Assembly (NCBI GenBank): GCA_002393735.1
Contig: DGTK01000013.1
Coordinates: 124,001-188,000 of the forward strand
Reading direction: 5' to 3'
Source: Lachnospiraceae bacterium UBA4338
GTDB taxonomy: Bacteria; Bacillota; Clostridia; Lachnospirales; Lachnospiraceae
Length of the DNA stretch: 64,000 nucleotides
Both the position numbers and the translations under genes were made by a program. The notes under the pieces were generated by a model. That model made no database searches and had not been told where the DNA came from. It saw nothing but the letters and a program-made list of their open reading frames with translations. Shown here in pieces: positions 15,779 to 25,887 of this stretch. Positions within the stretch are counted from its first letter, which is position 1. Every line of letters begins with the position of its first letter.

Positions 15779-16930
15779 CTAACGATGCATTTCTCTTATT
15801 ATTACATCTATTCCACCTGCACCCAAAAGTTCCAATCCAATGGCCGCTGCATTATCATACATTTCTTTTGACTTTATAATTCCTTCTGCAATTCCCCTGA
15901 TATGTTCTGAATTAAAATCCCCGTCCAAAACAACAACTCCCGCCTTGTTATCAGAAACCGAACCGGCATTGTATTTTCTTTCAAATACTTTACCCGGAAC
16001 CATTATCTGTGGAACCTTGTGAATAAGTCCGTCAGCTATACTATTCTGCCCACCATGATTTATAAATAAAACTGCTTCATCAAGCAGGGAATTAAAATCC
16101 CACCTTTTTGCTACATGTATATTATTTTCATTGAATTCATTTAATGATGCCGAAGCAATATATACCTGATAATCACTTCCCCAAAATGCCTTTTTTATAA
16201 CACTTAACATTTTTTGCGGAGACACTGTACCATTTCCCATATAACAAAGAATTTTATTTCTGGTATGTGAAGATTCATTCGCCGACACGATTTTCAATGA
16301 ACCACAGTAATATACATTTGCTTTTTCTATTGGTTCAAGTTTTTTTATGCTTGGACAAAAAGATTTATCCGACCAGTCAAACAATTTTAAAGCAGACTCA
16401 ACCTCTGTTAGTCCAAGTTCTGCGATAAGCCTGTTAAGCCCCCTTGCAAGTTCTGCTTTATGCGCATATTCGTGCTGTGTCGGATAACTCACCGTTGTAA
16501 ATAAAGGTATATCTTCTTTTTTTGAAGCTATCATAGCCGAAATATTGAATTCTGAATATACAATATCAGGTCTGAAATCGTTAATCGCTTTTCTTATGGA
16601 CTCAACGCTTTTTTTCAGGTAATTGTAATTAAGATTTCCCGTAAGCCAAAGTACTTCATCAAAACTTCTGACTGTCTTTTTCGAAGTAATACCCAGTTTC
16701 TGCGCAACAGGAAAGCTCCTTGATGCAATGGCTTTCGGCAGTCCGAGAGGCATCGGAATATCAAGAAAGTAATTCGGTATATCTTCTATTTTTGAATAAT
16801 TAACATCTTCGGCCCTGCAGGTTGCAACTTCCAGTTTTGCTTCTTTAAATCCTTTTGCAAGCAAGCGGCATCTGCCAGATGGACCGCCAGTCTCAGCCAT
16901 GGCCGACATTGGTACCAAAAGAATTCTCAT
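15779..16930 (-). CDS. GT-B glycosyltransferase, MGT/UGT-like
   Basis: The protein is about 383 residues with two Rossmann-like halves. It opens with M-R-I-L-L-V-P-M-S and has the acceptor-side G-P-S-G-R-C loop. In the C-terminal nucleotide-sugar site, W-D-F-N-S-L-L-D-E-A-V-L-F-I-N-H-G-G-Q-N-S-I precedes G-L-I-H-K-V-P-Q-I-M-V-P-G. This is the pattern of macrolide or UDP-glycosyltransferases. The ATG at 16930 is chosen because AGGAAA lies just upstream and the protein then starts at the first beta strand. A degraded methyltransferase gene ends three bases before this start, so the two were once an operon, perhaps modifying one small molecule. Confidence 0.87.
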   Translation of the reverse strand: MRILLVPMSAMAETGGPSGRCRLLAKGFKEAKLEVATCRAEDVNYSKIEDIPNYFLDIPMPLGLPKAIASRSFPVAQKLGITSKKTVRSFDEVLWLTGNLNYNYLKKSVESIRKAINDFRPDIVYSEFNISAMIASKKEDIPLFTTVSYPTQHEYAHKAELARGLNRLIAELGLTEVESALKLFDWSDKSFCPSIKKLEPIEKANVYYCGSLKIVSANESSHTRNKILCYMGNGTVSPQKMLSVIKKAFWGSDYQVYIASASLNEFNENNIHVAKRWDFNSLLDEAVLFINHGGQNSIADGLIHKVPQIMVPGKVFERKYNAGSVSDNKAGVVVLDGDFNSEHIRGIAEGIIKSKEMYDNAAAIGLELLGAGGIDVIIREMHR

Positions 16931-16932
16931 TT

Positions 16933-17278
16933 TTATTTCCTGGTTATTACTGCTATGGCACATGGCATACGTCCGTCGACCACATAGTATTCAACGTCTG
17001 AGTATCCCTTGTCTTCAAAAAACTTCTTATACGAATCAAGATCAAACTGTTTTTTAAAATCCGCCCCCAGCATAGTTATAAACTTAACTGCAACCATTCC
17101 TGTCCCCTTGGACATATTGATATATGCTGATTGCACCGGTTCCACAGGCGCATTCCAGCACTACATCGGAAGGCTCAATAAATTCTGCAACCTTCTTACC
17201 CGTCCCACTGTAAACTTTGCCATTATAAACATTTTCAAATAAATCATATAAAGGTGATACTTTATCCCAAAACATCAC
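16933..17278 (-). pseudogene. Class I SAM methyltransferase with an internal deletion and frameshift
   Basis: The N-terminal part (M-F-W-D-K-V-S-P-L-Y-D-L-F-E, then V-V-L-E-C-A-C-G-T-G-A-I-S) is a UbiE-like methyltransferase up to SAM motif I. The reading frame then shifts. A second frame gives a typical C-terminal end (Y-I-N-M-S-K-G-T-G, then F-F-E-D-K-G-Y-S-D-V-E-Y-Y). The middle of about 90-100 residues, expected to hold motifs II to IV, is missing. The junction is near 17125. Both ends keep good coding quality, so the deletion is probably recent. Confidence 0.85.
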
Positions 17279-17294
17279 AATTCTCCATCTTTAT

Positions 17295-19085
17295 TTAACC
17301 AATTGGTTCAAAATCAGCCGCTCCATGCTTACAAAGTGGACATACAATATCATCAGGAAGTTCATCTCCTTCATAAACATATCCGCAAACCTTACATACA
17401 AAGCCCTTCTTGCCCTCTGTCTCCGGCTTAGGCTTAACATTATTCTGATAATATGTATATGTCATGGTTTCAGCCTTGGTAATAACTCTTGACTCGGTTA
17501 CATCACATATGAACATGCCATGAGTTCCAAGATCCACATAATTAACCACCTTAAGTGAGAAGAATGCATTGATATACTGTGGCAGGAAACGAAGTCCGTT
17601 ATCAGAACGAAGTTCCTCCATATCTTTAAGTTTATCTTCTGTCCTTCCGCTCTTGAATCCGAAGTTTTCGAATACGGAAAACGGCGCATCTACGGATAAG
17701 CAGTTAACGTTCATAATTCCCGTCTGCTCAGCCACATGATGAGTATAATTCTCTTTATTAATTGTAACAGCCACACGATTCGGGGAACTGGTTACCTGAG
17801 TTACGGTATTAACAATACATCCGTTATCCTTCTTGCCGTCGTTGGTGGTTACAACATACAGACCGTAACCGATATTGAACATGGCGCGAAGGTCATTCTT
17901 ATCTGCGGTATCTTCTTTTCTGGCTTCATACTCACTTCCGAATTCCTCGGCCAGAGCCTCCAGCTGAGCTGTACTTTCCTCATTAAGAGCAGACTTAATA
18001 TGCACAACATTCTCCGCAAATGTACAGTTCTTGCAATTCTCCAGCATGCCCTTCATAACCTTGTAAGCCATCGGAGCCCATGTTCCATTTTCAATGAAAC
18101 CAATCTTGTGATTCGAGAAGTTACGCTCTGTCAGATGATTTATAAACTCTCTCATAAATGGGAAAATCTCCGCGTTGTAAGTTGTTGTGGCGAGGATGAT
18201 TTTGCCATATCTGAAGGCATCTTCAACAGCCTCAGCCATATCACATCTTGCAAGGTCATTAACCACAACCTTCGGGCATCCCTTGGATTTAAGCATATCT
18301 GCAAGTTTCTCAACTGCTGCCTTTGTATTGCCATAAACTGAAGTATAGGCAATTACAATACCTTCAGTCTCCTGCTGATATGTTGACCATGTCTGATAAA
18401 GACCTAAATAATATCCAAGATTCTCAGATAAAACCGGACCATGAAGAGGACATATAATCTGAATATCCAGATTGGCAGCTTTCTTAAGCACTGCCTGCAC
18501 CTGAGCACCGTATTTACCAACAATTCCGAAATAATATCTTCTTGCTTCGCATGCCCAGTCTTCTTCCACATCAAGTGCGCCGAACTTACCGAAACCATCG
18601 GCAGAGAAAAGCACCTTATCCTTTGAATCATATGTCATAATAACTTCCGGCCAGTGCACCATAGGAGCTGCAACAAAGTTAAGTGTATGGCTTCCAAGTT
18701 CCAGTGTAGAGCCTTCCGCAACAACTACCTGCTTTTCCTCGAAATCAGTTCCGAAGAACTGCTTCATCATGACAAAAGCCTTGGCAGAAGAAACAATCTT
18801 CGCCTCAGGATAAGTCTTAACGAAATTCATTATATTGGCAGAGTGATCCGGTTCCATATGCTGAACCACAAGATAATCCGGCTTTCTTCCATTTAAAGCC
18901 TTATCCAGATTATCCAGCCACTCATGTGTAAAATTCTTATCAACGGTATCCATGACAGCGATTCTGTCATCAACGATTACATATGAATTATATGCCATGC
19001 CATTAGGCACATCATACTGCCCTTCGAATAAATCGATTTTATGATCATTAACACCAACATACAAAATATCATTTGAAACAAACAT
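17295..19085 (-). CDS. Flavodiiron protein with flavin reductase and rubredoxin domains
   Basis: The 596-residue multidomain enzyme reduces oxygen and/or nitric oxide to protect anaerobes. The beta-lactamase-like diiron domain (about 1-250) has ligands in H-M-E-P-D-H, V-H-W-P-E, S-A-D-G-F-G and P-L-H-G-P. A flavodoxin domain (about 250-395) has the FMN loop Y-T-S-V-Y-G-N-T-K. A flavin-reductase-like domain follows (about 405-555). A C-terminal rubredoxin has two C-x2-C pairs (C-K-V-C-G-Y and C-P-L-C). The whole electron chain from NAD(P)H to the diiron site may thus lie on one chain. It stands as a single gene with AGGAGGG before the start, and TAGACA/TAAAAT elements upstream may form its promoter. 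Confidence 0.95.
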   Translation of the reverse strand: MFVSNDILYVGVNDHKIDLFEGQYDVPNGMAYNSYVIVDDRIAVMDTVDKNFTHEWLDNLDKALNGRKPDYLVVQHMEPDHSANIMNFVKTYPEAKIVSSAKAFVMMKQFFGTDFEEKQVVVAEGSTLELGSHTLNFVAAPMVHWPEVIMTYDSKDKVLFSADGFGKFGALDVEEDWACEARRYYFGIVGKYGAQVQAVLKKAANLDIQIICPLHGPVLSENLGYYLGLYQTWSTYQQETEGIVIAYTSVYGNTKAAVEKLADMLKSKGCPKVVVNDLARCDMAEAVEDAFRYGKIILATTTYNAEIFPFMREFINHLTERNFSNHKIGFIENGTWAPMAYKVMKGMLENCKNCTFAENVVHIKSALNEESTAQLEALAEEFGSEYEARKEDTADKNDLRAMFNIGYGLYVVTTNDGKKDNGCIVNTVTQVTSSPNRVAVTINKENYTHHVAEQTGIMNVNCLSVDAPFSVFENFGFKSGRTEDKLKDMEELRSDNGLRFLPQYINAFFSLKVVNYVDLGTHGMFICDVTESRVITKAETMTYTYYQNNVKPKPETEGKKGFVCKVCGYVYEGDELPDDIVCPLCKHGAADFEPIG

Positions 19086-19156
19086 ACCATACCCTCCTGA
19101 TTAAAATGTAACCCATAACGTCTGCATTAATTTTACCACAAATACTTTTTTACTGT

Positions 19157-19936
19157 CTATTCCCCATAAAATTTCCTAACCTCATCCCTGTAACCATAGG
19201 ACTTTCTTCGGTACATGCTGACACCTTCAATCGTTTCGCTAAAGTCCTCGAAGCCAAGGAACAAAGTCCTTTTGCCATTGTTATCGGCATCAGCACGCAT
19301 TGCAGTGTGAGTTTCCGGGGTAATTCCCACAACTGACGCCGGGAATACCAGCCTGTCTTCAGCCCACAACTTATGGAAAGTATAATGCTTTTGAACTATC
19401 TCAGCCGAAACCTTATATAAAGTTAATTTTTCTCCCTTTAAATCATAATTATCATTAATGAGATTATAAACATAACTTAAATAATTATTATCTATATCCT
19501 TCTTAAAGACCATAAAAGCGCCATTATGATACCACTCATCCAGCAGGTTTTCGTCCTTAAGTTTAGTGATATCCACGCGCTCATAAGCTTTGGGAACATT
19601 CAAATAATATCTTTCTTTCTTAAAAGGATCATAAACCCTGCCAATTATATTTATTGGTTTACTGTCTATAAGATTAAATAACAGGGAAATATTAAGAAAC
19701 CAGACGAAAATCCCGCCGGTTATAAGAACTATATGTGCCCATATTCCTGCACCATTTGATTTAAGAACCTTTACAAGAAACATCCCCGGCAGCAGTGGCC
19801 AGCAAATCCAGAGCATAAGAATAATCAAGGCAACAATGGCAACGAGCGCTTCAACTAAATGAGCCCCTTTTTTATACTCAAAAATTGTATACTCATAATA
19901 TTCCAGCGACTCTTGTGTTTTATCAGTTTTACTCAT
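19157..19936 (-). CDS. Membrane protein with two transmembrane helices, unknown
   Basis: The 259-residue protein has a charged N-terminus, then two hydrophobic segments at about residues 27-57 and 68-90. A soluble C-terminal domain of about 165 residues follows, probably cytoplasmic. I recognise no domain. It may sense or transduce something at the membrane. Its ATG directly follows the TAA of the upstream GGDEF gene (TAAATG), so the two are translationally coupled and it probably acts in the same c-di-GMP pathway. Confidence 0.65.
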   Translation of the reverse strand: MSKTDKTQESLEYYEYTIFEYKKGAHLVEALVAIVALIILMLWICWPLLPGMFLVKVLKSNGAGIWAHIVLITGGIFVWFLNISLLFNLIDSKPINIIGRVYDPFKKERYYLNVPKAYERVDITKLKDENLLDEWYHNGAFMVFKKDIDNNYLSYVYNLINDNYDLKGEKLTLYKVSAEIVQKHYTFHKLWAEDRLVFPASVVGITPETHTAMRADADNNGKRTLFLGFEDFSETIEGVSMYRRKSYGYRDEVRKFYGE

Positions 19937-21451
19937 TTAGTCTTTTCTTCTTTCGATGCCTCTTTCCTTATAATACTTCGCTTTTTCCTTATACATATCG
20001 GCATCTGCAATACGTTCAAGTTCATCTACTGTGGAACCCGGCTTATCTTTATATGCTGCATATCCTACGGAAAGTGAGATTTCTTCACAGTATACTCCGT
20101 GCCATTCCTTCGTCTTATCAATAATGGAAGCACGTAAGTTTTCAGGATCATCTATGTGAAGAATTGCCATGAATTCGTCACCGCCTGTTCTGTAGACTTT
20201 ACCCTTCTTACCCACAGACAAAGCCAGGCAGTCAGCCGCACCCTTTATAAGTTCATCACCAGCAGCATGACCTTTGGTATCATTAACTGTTTTAAGTCCA
20301 TTAACATCAACTGAAAAAATCACCAGATTCTCACTAAGTTCGCCTTTTCTGAACTCCTTCAAATCCTCGTCATAACATCTTCTGTTAAAAAGTCTTGTCA
20401 TCTCATCAGTCATTGAGATTCTGATTAAGTGTTCTTCTCTTCTCTTTTCCTCATCAACATTTCGTGTCGTATATATAATTATGTTTGGTATACCATCTAC
20501 CGTTGAATCCACAGTAATATACTGGGCACGGAACCATCCCGAAACCACATCAATAAAATCCGCACTTATAAGTTTCTTGCCGGACAGTCTTGATCTGACT
20601 GTTTTAATATTTGTAAAATCAAGGAATCTGTCAACCTGATCCGGCATAACCTGATTCTTGATTTTCTGAGCCATAATGGTATGAGTCTGGTTATACATAT
20701 CGATTCCATGTTTTTTCTGCTCGGAATCGCGCAGTGACATTTCAGTATTATCCATAAAATTAATCAGGTTAACATTATCGTAAATTTCAGCCATGGAATC
20801 GAGAATGCCCATTTTCTCTTCCACGTCTTTTTCCTGAACTTTAATTTTTTCATACTGGATAAAGAGATTCTTGAAATAATCCAGAATCAGTTTGCCGATA
20901 ATAAAGCCTGAAACAAACATAATTATGGACTCAATGGTAAAGCCTCCTATTTCATCGAAGAAATATGACAAAGCACTGTCATACTGATTACTTCTGAAAG
21001 ATGCCTCATATGGGGATACTACCCAGCTTCCTATGAGCATCAGCACATAATTAAGGGCTGCCGCATAAAAATAAAGATATTTCTCACAGAACAGCAAGCT
21101 TAAAAGCGGCACTAAAAACCATGTCAGATATATGCTTACATGAGCGCATTTCATGTACAGAATCAAAACATTAAGCGCTGTAAGCGCAAAAATACAGGTA
21201 ATTATTTTGCTTGGGAATAATTTATATAAAAGAAAATGAATTGAAGACAAAACAATAACAACTACAGAAATCCATACGCAGGTCATATATGAAATATCCA
21301 CGAAGATTCCACCCTTTATACCTGCTGCGATAGCCGGACCCGTAAGCACAAAAAACCAGAGTACCCTGTTCAGGTACTTATTGATTTTGATACGGTTTTT
21401 AGTAAGGAAATCTTCATAATCCGTATTGAAATTTTCGTCACTGATATTCAT
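19937..21451 (-). CDS. Membrane-bound diguanylate cyclase (GGDEF)
   Basis: The protein is about 504 residues. Six or so transmembrane helices form the N-terminal sensor (about 30-200). A coiled-coil-like helix and a PAS-like linker (about 205-345) lead to a C-terminal GGDEF domain (about 350-500). The active-site motif R-T-G-G-D-E-F is intact, as are D-V-N-G-L-K-T-V-N-D and G-H-A-A-G-D-E-L. It should make c-di-GMP. No R-x-x-D inhibitory site lies five residues before the motif. The start at 21451 is favoured by GGGGG upstream. It is followed without a gap by the two-helix membrane protein. Confidence 0.92.
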   Translation of the reverse strand: MNISDENFNTDYEDFLTKNRIKINKYLNRVLWFFVLTGPAIAAGIKGGIFVDISYMTCVWISVVVIVLSSIHFLLYKLFPSKIITCIFALTALNVLILYMKCAHVSIYLTWFLVPLLSLLFCEKYLYFYAAALNYVLMLIGSWVVSPYEASFRSNQYDSALSYFFDEIGGFTIESIIMFVSGFIIGKLILDYFKNLFIQYEKIKVQEKDVEEKMGILDSMAEIYDNVNLINFMDNTEMSLRDSEQKKHGIDMYNQTHTIMAQKIKNQVMPDQVDRFLDFTNIKTVRSRLSGKKLISADFIDVVSGWFRAQYITVDSTVDGIPNIIIYTTRNVDEEKRREEHLIRISMTDEMTRLFNRRCYDEDLKEFRKGELSENLVIFSVDVNGLKTVNDTKGHAAGDELIKGAADCLALSVGKKGKVYRTGGDEFMAILHIDDPENLRASIIDKTKEWHGVYCEEISLSVGYAAYKDKPGSTVDELERIADADMYKEKAKYYKERGIERRKD

Positions 21452-21479
21452 AAAAACCCCCATTAATGAAAGTCATACG

Positions 21480-22649
21480 TTAGTGTATAACTATTTCCTT
21501 AAGTTCCATCTTACGGTCGTACATCTTCTTATCTGCACGTTTAAATACATCATCATAGCAAAGATCTTTATCTATATCAAAATCATCATATCCACAGGAT
21601 ATAACAACCTTACCATCCATGAGATTCTCTTCAACTTCCCTGTCAAAAGTCTCCACCAGAAGTTTTCTGTATCTGAAGTCGTCTTCCTCTAAGATTGCAA
21701 CGAACTCATCGCCGCCAATACGATATACAGGACTGTGTTTGAATCTCTGGCATATCATATTGCTTGCACTCTTGATATATTCATCTCCGGCATCATGGCC
21801 GTAATTGTCATTTACAAACTTAAGATTATTAACGTCAAAAACTGCCACACTGTACTTGGCAAGTTTCTTTTCTGCCATTCTTTTTTCAATATTCTTAACT
21901 GCTTCAAGATAAGCAAGTTTATTCTTTACACCTGTAAGCGGGTCTCTGTATGCAGCGCTCTGAACCACACCAACCTCATGTGAAATCTCAACAATCTTAT
22001 CATTATATATGAAAGAATGAAGCATACAGCTTGTAAGCAAGCATCCAATTGCGTAGAAAGGCATCAGTGGGAAAAGAGCCTGAAGTGTAATAAACAATGT
22101 CATTATCAGGGCTGATGCACCTACTGCGCGGTGATGTGACTTGGAATTATCCTTGGTTCTGACTGCAACCACAATGGCATAAACGGAAATCAGAGCATAA
22201 AAGACTGCCTGAGTACAAAGAACGATATATCTGATTTTCGCCGGATAATACACTCCTTTTGAAACGGTAAACATTATCGGCTTAAAAATATTAATTATCA
22301 GAACAATCACCTGTAAAATGAATAAAATCAGGCCACTCCAGTCAACGATTCTGCTGAAAATATTATCCTTTTTAAGGTAAGACGCAAGGAACTTGGACCA
22401 GGTCCAGACAGTACCCGCCATTACAAAGAAGAATAACATTGTGGAAATATAAATCAGGAAGTTCACATGAGTTTCGTACATGCATCCCCAAATGGCATCT
22501 ACAAGGAAATAAACCATTACACACCACAGGAATCCTGCATATCTTTTTTCTTCGTCATTATATGGTTTTTCAGGCTTTATTCTTAAGAATTCACGATTGA
22601 TAATCAGGTGAACAAATATAGCCAGTATTCCTATACTCGAATAATACAT
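21480..22649 (-). CDS. Membrane-bound diguanylate cyclase (GGDEF), second copy
   Basis: This 389-residue protein has an N-terminal membrane part of six to eight helices (about 1-220) and a C-terminal GGDEF domain (about 235-385). The catalytic motif is R-I-G-G-D-E-F (GGDEF at 312-316), with D-P-L-T-G-V-K-N-K and D-V-N-N-L-K-F-V-N-D-N-Y-G-H. It has no obvious inhibitory R-x-x-D site. Its membrane sensor is not a copy of that in the neighbouring cyclase, so the two probably read different signals. It lies 28 bases upstream of the other cyclase gene in the same direction. Confidence 0.92.
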   Translation of the reverse strand: MYYSSIGILAIFVHLIINREFLRIKPEKPYNDEEKRYAGFLWCVMVYFLVDAIWGCMYETHVNFLIYISTMLFFFVMAGTVWTWSKFLASYLKKDNIFSRIVDWSGLILFILQVIVLIINIFKPIMFTVSKGVYYPAKIRYIVLCTQAVFYALISVYAIVVAVRTKDNSKSHHRAVGASALIMTLFITLQALFPLMPFYAIGCLLTSCMLHSFIYNDKIVEISHEVGVVQSAAYRDPLTGVKNKLAYLEAVKNIEKRMAEKKLAKYSVAVFDVNNLKFVNDNYGHDAGDEYIKSASNMICQRFKHSPVYRIGGDEFVAILEEDDFRYRKLLVETFDREVEENLMDGKVVISCGYDDFDIDKDLCYDDVFKRADKKMYDRKMELKEIVIH

Positions 22650-22689
22650 AAAAAAATCCCCTGTTTATTATTTAACAAACTTAAGTCAT

Positions 22690-22698
22690 ATTATAACA
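22690..22698 (-). promoter_or_regulatory. Extended -10 promoter of the GGDEF operon
   Basis: A TGTTATAAT element (TG-n-TATAAT) lies about 40 bases before the cyclase start on the minus strand. No good -35 is visible, as is common for extended -10 promoters. On the other strand a TATAAT at 22783-22788 may serve the divergent large gene. Confidence 0.6.
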
Positions 22699-22841
22699 CA
22701 ATATATACAAATATGCTTTATATTCTTGTAATTAATTCCCAAAATTTTATTAAAAAATAATTAATTTGTTGCGGTTTTGTTATATAATGTAAATTATGAT
22801 TTGTGCGTAACAGTTAAAAGGCTTAAATGGAGGTAAATAGT

Positions 22842-25800
22842 ATGCCCTACAAAAATCCTAATAATGCAACAGAATTCCAGAATCTTTTAAAAGTAGAATC
22901 CACTAATGAAAATGCGAAAAAGATTGGCAAAATGTTCGGTTTTATTGATGTAAGAACAAATCACGATATTGCTGCTATTATTTCACAAAATGGTGCTTTA
23001 GATGATGCGTTTGAAAAAGCTGGTTTTCACCGTAATGGAGATAACAGGCAGTACAGCGTATTTTTAACATGGCTCATGGGTGCCAAAGGACTGTCTATAG
23101 AACAAGCCATGAATCTGGGGCCTGAGAATGCGAATTTTCAGAACTATGTCAATGATTTTACAAGATTCTTGGTAGATCATCCTGTAAAAGGCGTTTCAAC
23201 AGAAGATTCAAGAAAAAATACCAAGGCATGGACAGATCTTTACCTTAAATGTGCCAAGAAGATAAATGATTTCAAATTCCCGGATATTGATTATTCCGAT
23301 CCTGAACAGGTAGCACAGCACAGCGATATACTTGGATTTATATCTTATATTCAGATTGATATGACTCAGGAATTCGAAATGCTGACTAGAGACGAAAGAA
23401 AGGCATATGCTGAAGAAGCCGCAGGTGGGCCACAGCAGCTCAGAGAGGGTATAGCACCTTGGTACGCTCTCGAGACTATTGCATTAAATCTCAAGAACTC
23501 ATATACCCCTGAGAAATTCAACTCAAACGTTATAGATAATATGAAACATAATAAATTCGGCAATCTTTTACCAATAATCAATTCAAGACTTGGCCTTAAA
23601 GAATTCGGTAAGAGATTTGCCGGCAAGACATTAAAAGAGTATTCAAATGAAGCATTAAAAACCAATCAGAATAAAGAATTATATAAAGCACATCTTACCG
23701 CAACTCAGGCACGCCTAAGCAAGTCACCGTACAAAAAAGAAGAAATGCTTGATTATCTTTTTGGGTATTCCAAGGATATTGAAAAGACTTATGAGTCAAC
23801 CTATGCCAGGGCTATTGATGAAGCTCGAGAATACGTAAATTCAGGTGAAATCCAGGCTGGTGCCAAAGAACTTCAGCGTCAGGTTCATATGTATTCCGAA
23901 CAGATTAGATCTAACCCTGAAACAAATATGATTGCATATGTTTTTGGAGATCTTAATGATCCAAAACCTGAAGAAATGCTTAAAACTCTTAAGTCAGATG
24001 AGTGCAAAGATTTGAACCATCTCCTGGTTGACGGTTTTGAAAAACTTACAAATTACTCAATTGTATCAGTTGACTTTATGAAGGCAGCAGGTATTAAAGA
24101 CCCATTATCAATAATTAAGATTAATGGTAAGACTGCCGATGAATTATGGGGTTCTAAATATTCCAAACTATCTCAGGAAGATAAGAATTATCTTCTAAAG
24201 GCTGAAATTGTAAGAGAAATGATTTATGGTAATTCCAAGATTACCGTTGATGTTTATGCCATTGATAAAAATGATCAGATTGTTCAGACTAAGCCATATA
24301 CTCTGGCTGAATCTAACCAGGGCATAGTACAGACCTTTCCATTCTTCAGAGCTGTTAATAACCTTCATGAGAGACTTGATACAGAACTTAAAACATTACT
24401 GGCAACCCAGGATGATCCTGAAAAGAATATTGTAAAGGGTAAAGGAACAGAAGGTTCAGATGAATACAGAGCCATGATTGAAGTTTTAAAAGAATGTGTA
24501 GAATGCACTGATTTAACAAAGAATACAGGTGGCATGAAGGAACTTGGAGAAGCTATGAATAAACTGAAGAAAGCTTCTGCTAAATATTATAAATCCCATA
24601 CCAGTTCATTATTTAAAGGATATACCAAAAACAAAGGTAAGGTCAGAGTTAATTCAGCCAACACTTTCAAAGGCGATTTCTTAAGTACAGAATATGGTAT
24701 GTTGAAGGAATTATATGCTTTAACCGATATCGAACCAAGCGAATTAATGCACCGTCCATTTGAAAATACTAAATTTAAGGAAAATTTCGAACATATGCAG
24801 GAAATGTGCAAGTCAAGAGGTACTACTCTGGACATGGACCGCGTCAATGCGCCGAACCATTTGGCTGATAAGATTTTTGAATTTTCTGACAGAAAGAAAA
24901 CGCTTAGATATGAAGTCCTGGAAGCTTCTAAAGGTCTTAGAACTCAGACCGAGAAAGCAACAAAAGTCATTAACAACATGGATATGTGGAAAGGCAAGGA
25001 TGCCATTGGTTATGCCAAGAAGATTGTAAAAGATGAATTCTTTAAATTAATTAAGAATGCCTCAGCCAAATCAGATATCACTCTGGATGAATTAGAAAGT
25101 ACCATTATGGATGAGAGTTTCGCTGAAAAGTTCCATGCTAAGGTAGATGCTGTTCTTAATGACCAGAAGTTCTTAAGTCTTCTGGAGAAAGATCCTGCAA
25201 CCTGCATAGCAAAATATAAAGCCATTCAGAAAACCAGAAACGAAAGCTATCATAATTTCATGAAGGAAAATAGTGAAGCTTATAACACCCTTTCTTTAAA
25301 ATATGCTGATCCTACAGTATGCGAATTCAAGTGGACACAAGCTGAAAAGCAGTTATCAGACTGGCAGAAACAAATGAACCTTGAGGAAGATAACATTACA
25401 AGCATCAGAGCCTATGCCATGGATGAAGAAAACAAAAACTGCTTTGAAGCAAAGAATGTTAAAGAGGGCACTGATCTTAGTAACAATCCTGAGTTATCAG
25501 ATAAGGTTAATAAATTAAACTATATCAAAGATACTCTCTCCGATATCATTACTCTTAGCATTATGAAGGATGATATTAACAAGGCCAAAGACAAGACTGA
25601 GGCCGGTATGATGAAGGCCATTAATCCTAAGGAATTCAACGAAACAAAGAAACTCGTTAAGAAGAGTATTGAAGCAGATAAGGTGCTGTTTTCCAGAGAT
25701 TCCAATACCTTTGCAACATATTTAACAATGGGGTTTGAAAGTCTTAAAGATGGTGCCAAGAAGTTTGTAGAAGCCGAAAAAGCCAAGGAAGCCAACAAAG

Positions 25801-25856
25801 GAAAGAAAATGGACGAACCAAAGAAAGGTGCAGCTCCTAAGGCTCAAAACAAGTAA
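22842..25856 (+). CDS. Large hydrophilic orphan protein (about 1004 residues)
   Basis: I do not recognise a family. The protein is rich in Lys, Glu, Asn and Asp and mostly alpha-helical in appearance. It has no signal peptide, membrane segment or cysteine motif, and ends in a Lys/Pro/Ala tail (K-K-M-D-E-P-K-K-G-A-A-P-K). The start at 22842 is decided by GGAGG eight bases upstream. The ATG at 22827 contains that site. Counting from 22827, residues 543-556 read G-S-D-E-Y-R-A-M-I-E-V-L-K-E. The same pattern, G-S-x-x-aromatic-x-x-M-x-x-x-L-K-E, occurs in the 793-residue orphan at 54565-56946. It is the only convincing plus-strand gene here and is flanked on both sides by c-di-GMP genes. A scaffold, secreted effector or surface-associated protein are all possible. 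Confidence 0.85.
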   Translation: MPYKNPNNATEFQNLLKVESTNENAKKIGKMFGFIDVRTNHDIAAIISQNGALDDAFEKAGFHRNGDNRQYSVFLTWLMGAKGLSIEQAMNLGPENANFQNYVNDFTRFLVDHPVKGVSTEDSRKNTKAWTDLYLKCAKKINDFKFPDIDYSDPEQVAQHSDILGFISYIQIDMTQEFEMLTRDERKAYAEEAAGGPQQLREGIAPWYALETIALNLKNSYTPEKFNSNVIDNMKHNKFGNLLPIINSRLGLKEFGKRFAGKTLKEYSNEALKTNQNKELYKAHLTATQARLSKSPYKKEEMLDYLFGYSKDIEKTYESTYARAIDEAREYVNSGEIQAGAKELQRQVHMYSEQIRSNPETNMIAYVFGDLNDPKPEEMLKTLKSDECKDLNHLLVDGFEKLTNYSIVSVDFMKAAGIKDPLSIIKINGKTADELWGSKYSKLSQEDKNYLLKAEIVREMIYGNSKITVDVYAIDKNDQIVQTKPYTLAESNQGIVQTFPFFRAVNNLHERLDTELKTLLATQDDPEKNIVKGKGTEGSDEYRAMIEVLKECVECTDLTKNTGGMKELGEAMNKLKKASAKYYKSHTSSLFKGYTKNKGKVRVNSANTFKGDFLSTEYGMLKELYALTDIEPSELMHRPFENTKFKENFEHMQEMCKSRGTTLDMDRVNAPNHLADKIFEFSDRKKTLRYEVLEASKGLRTQTEKATKVINNMDMWKGKDAIGYAKKIVKDEFFKLIKNASAKSDITLDELESTIMDESFAEKFHAKVDAVLNDQKFLSLLEKDPATCIAKYKAIQKTRNESYHNFMKENSEAYNTLSLKYADPTVCEFKWTQAEKQLSDWQKQMNLEEDNITSIRAYAMDEENKNCFEAKNVKEGTDLSNNPELSDKVNKLNYIKDTLSDIITLSIMKDDINKAKDKTEAGMMKAINPKEFNETKKLVKKSIEADKVLFSRDSNTFATYLTMGFESLKDGAKKFVEAEKAKEANKGKKMDEPKKGAAPKAQNK

Positions 25857-25887
25857 TTAGAAATACTCAGTATTAACCACTTATAAA

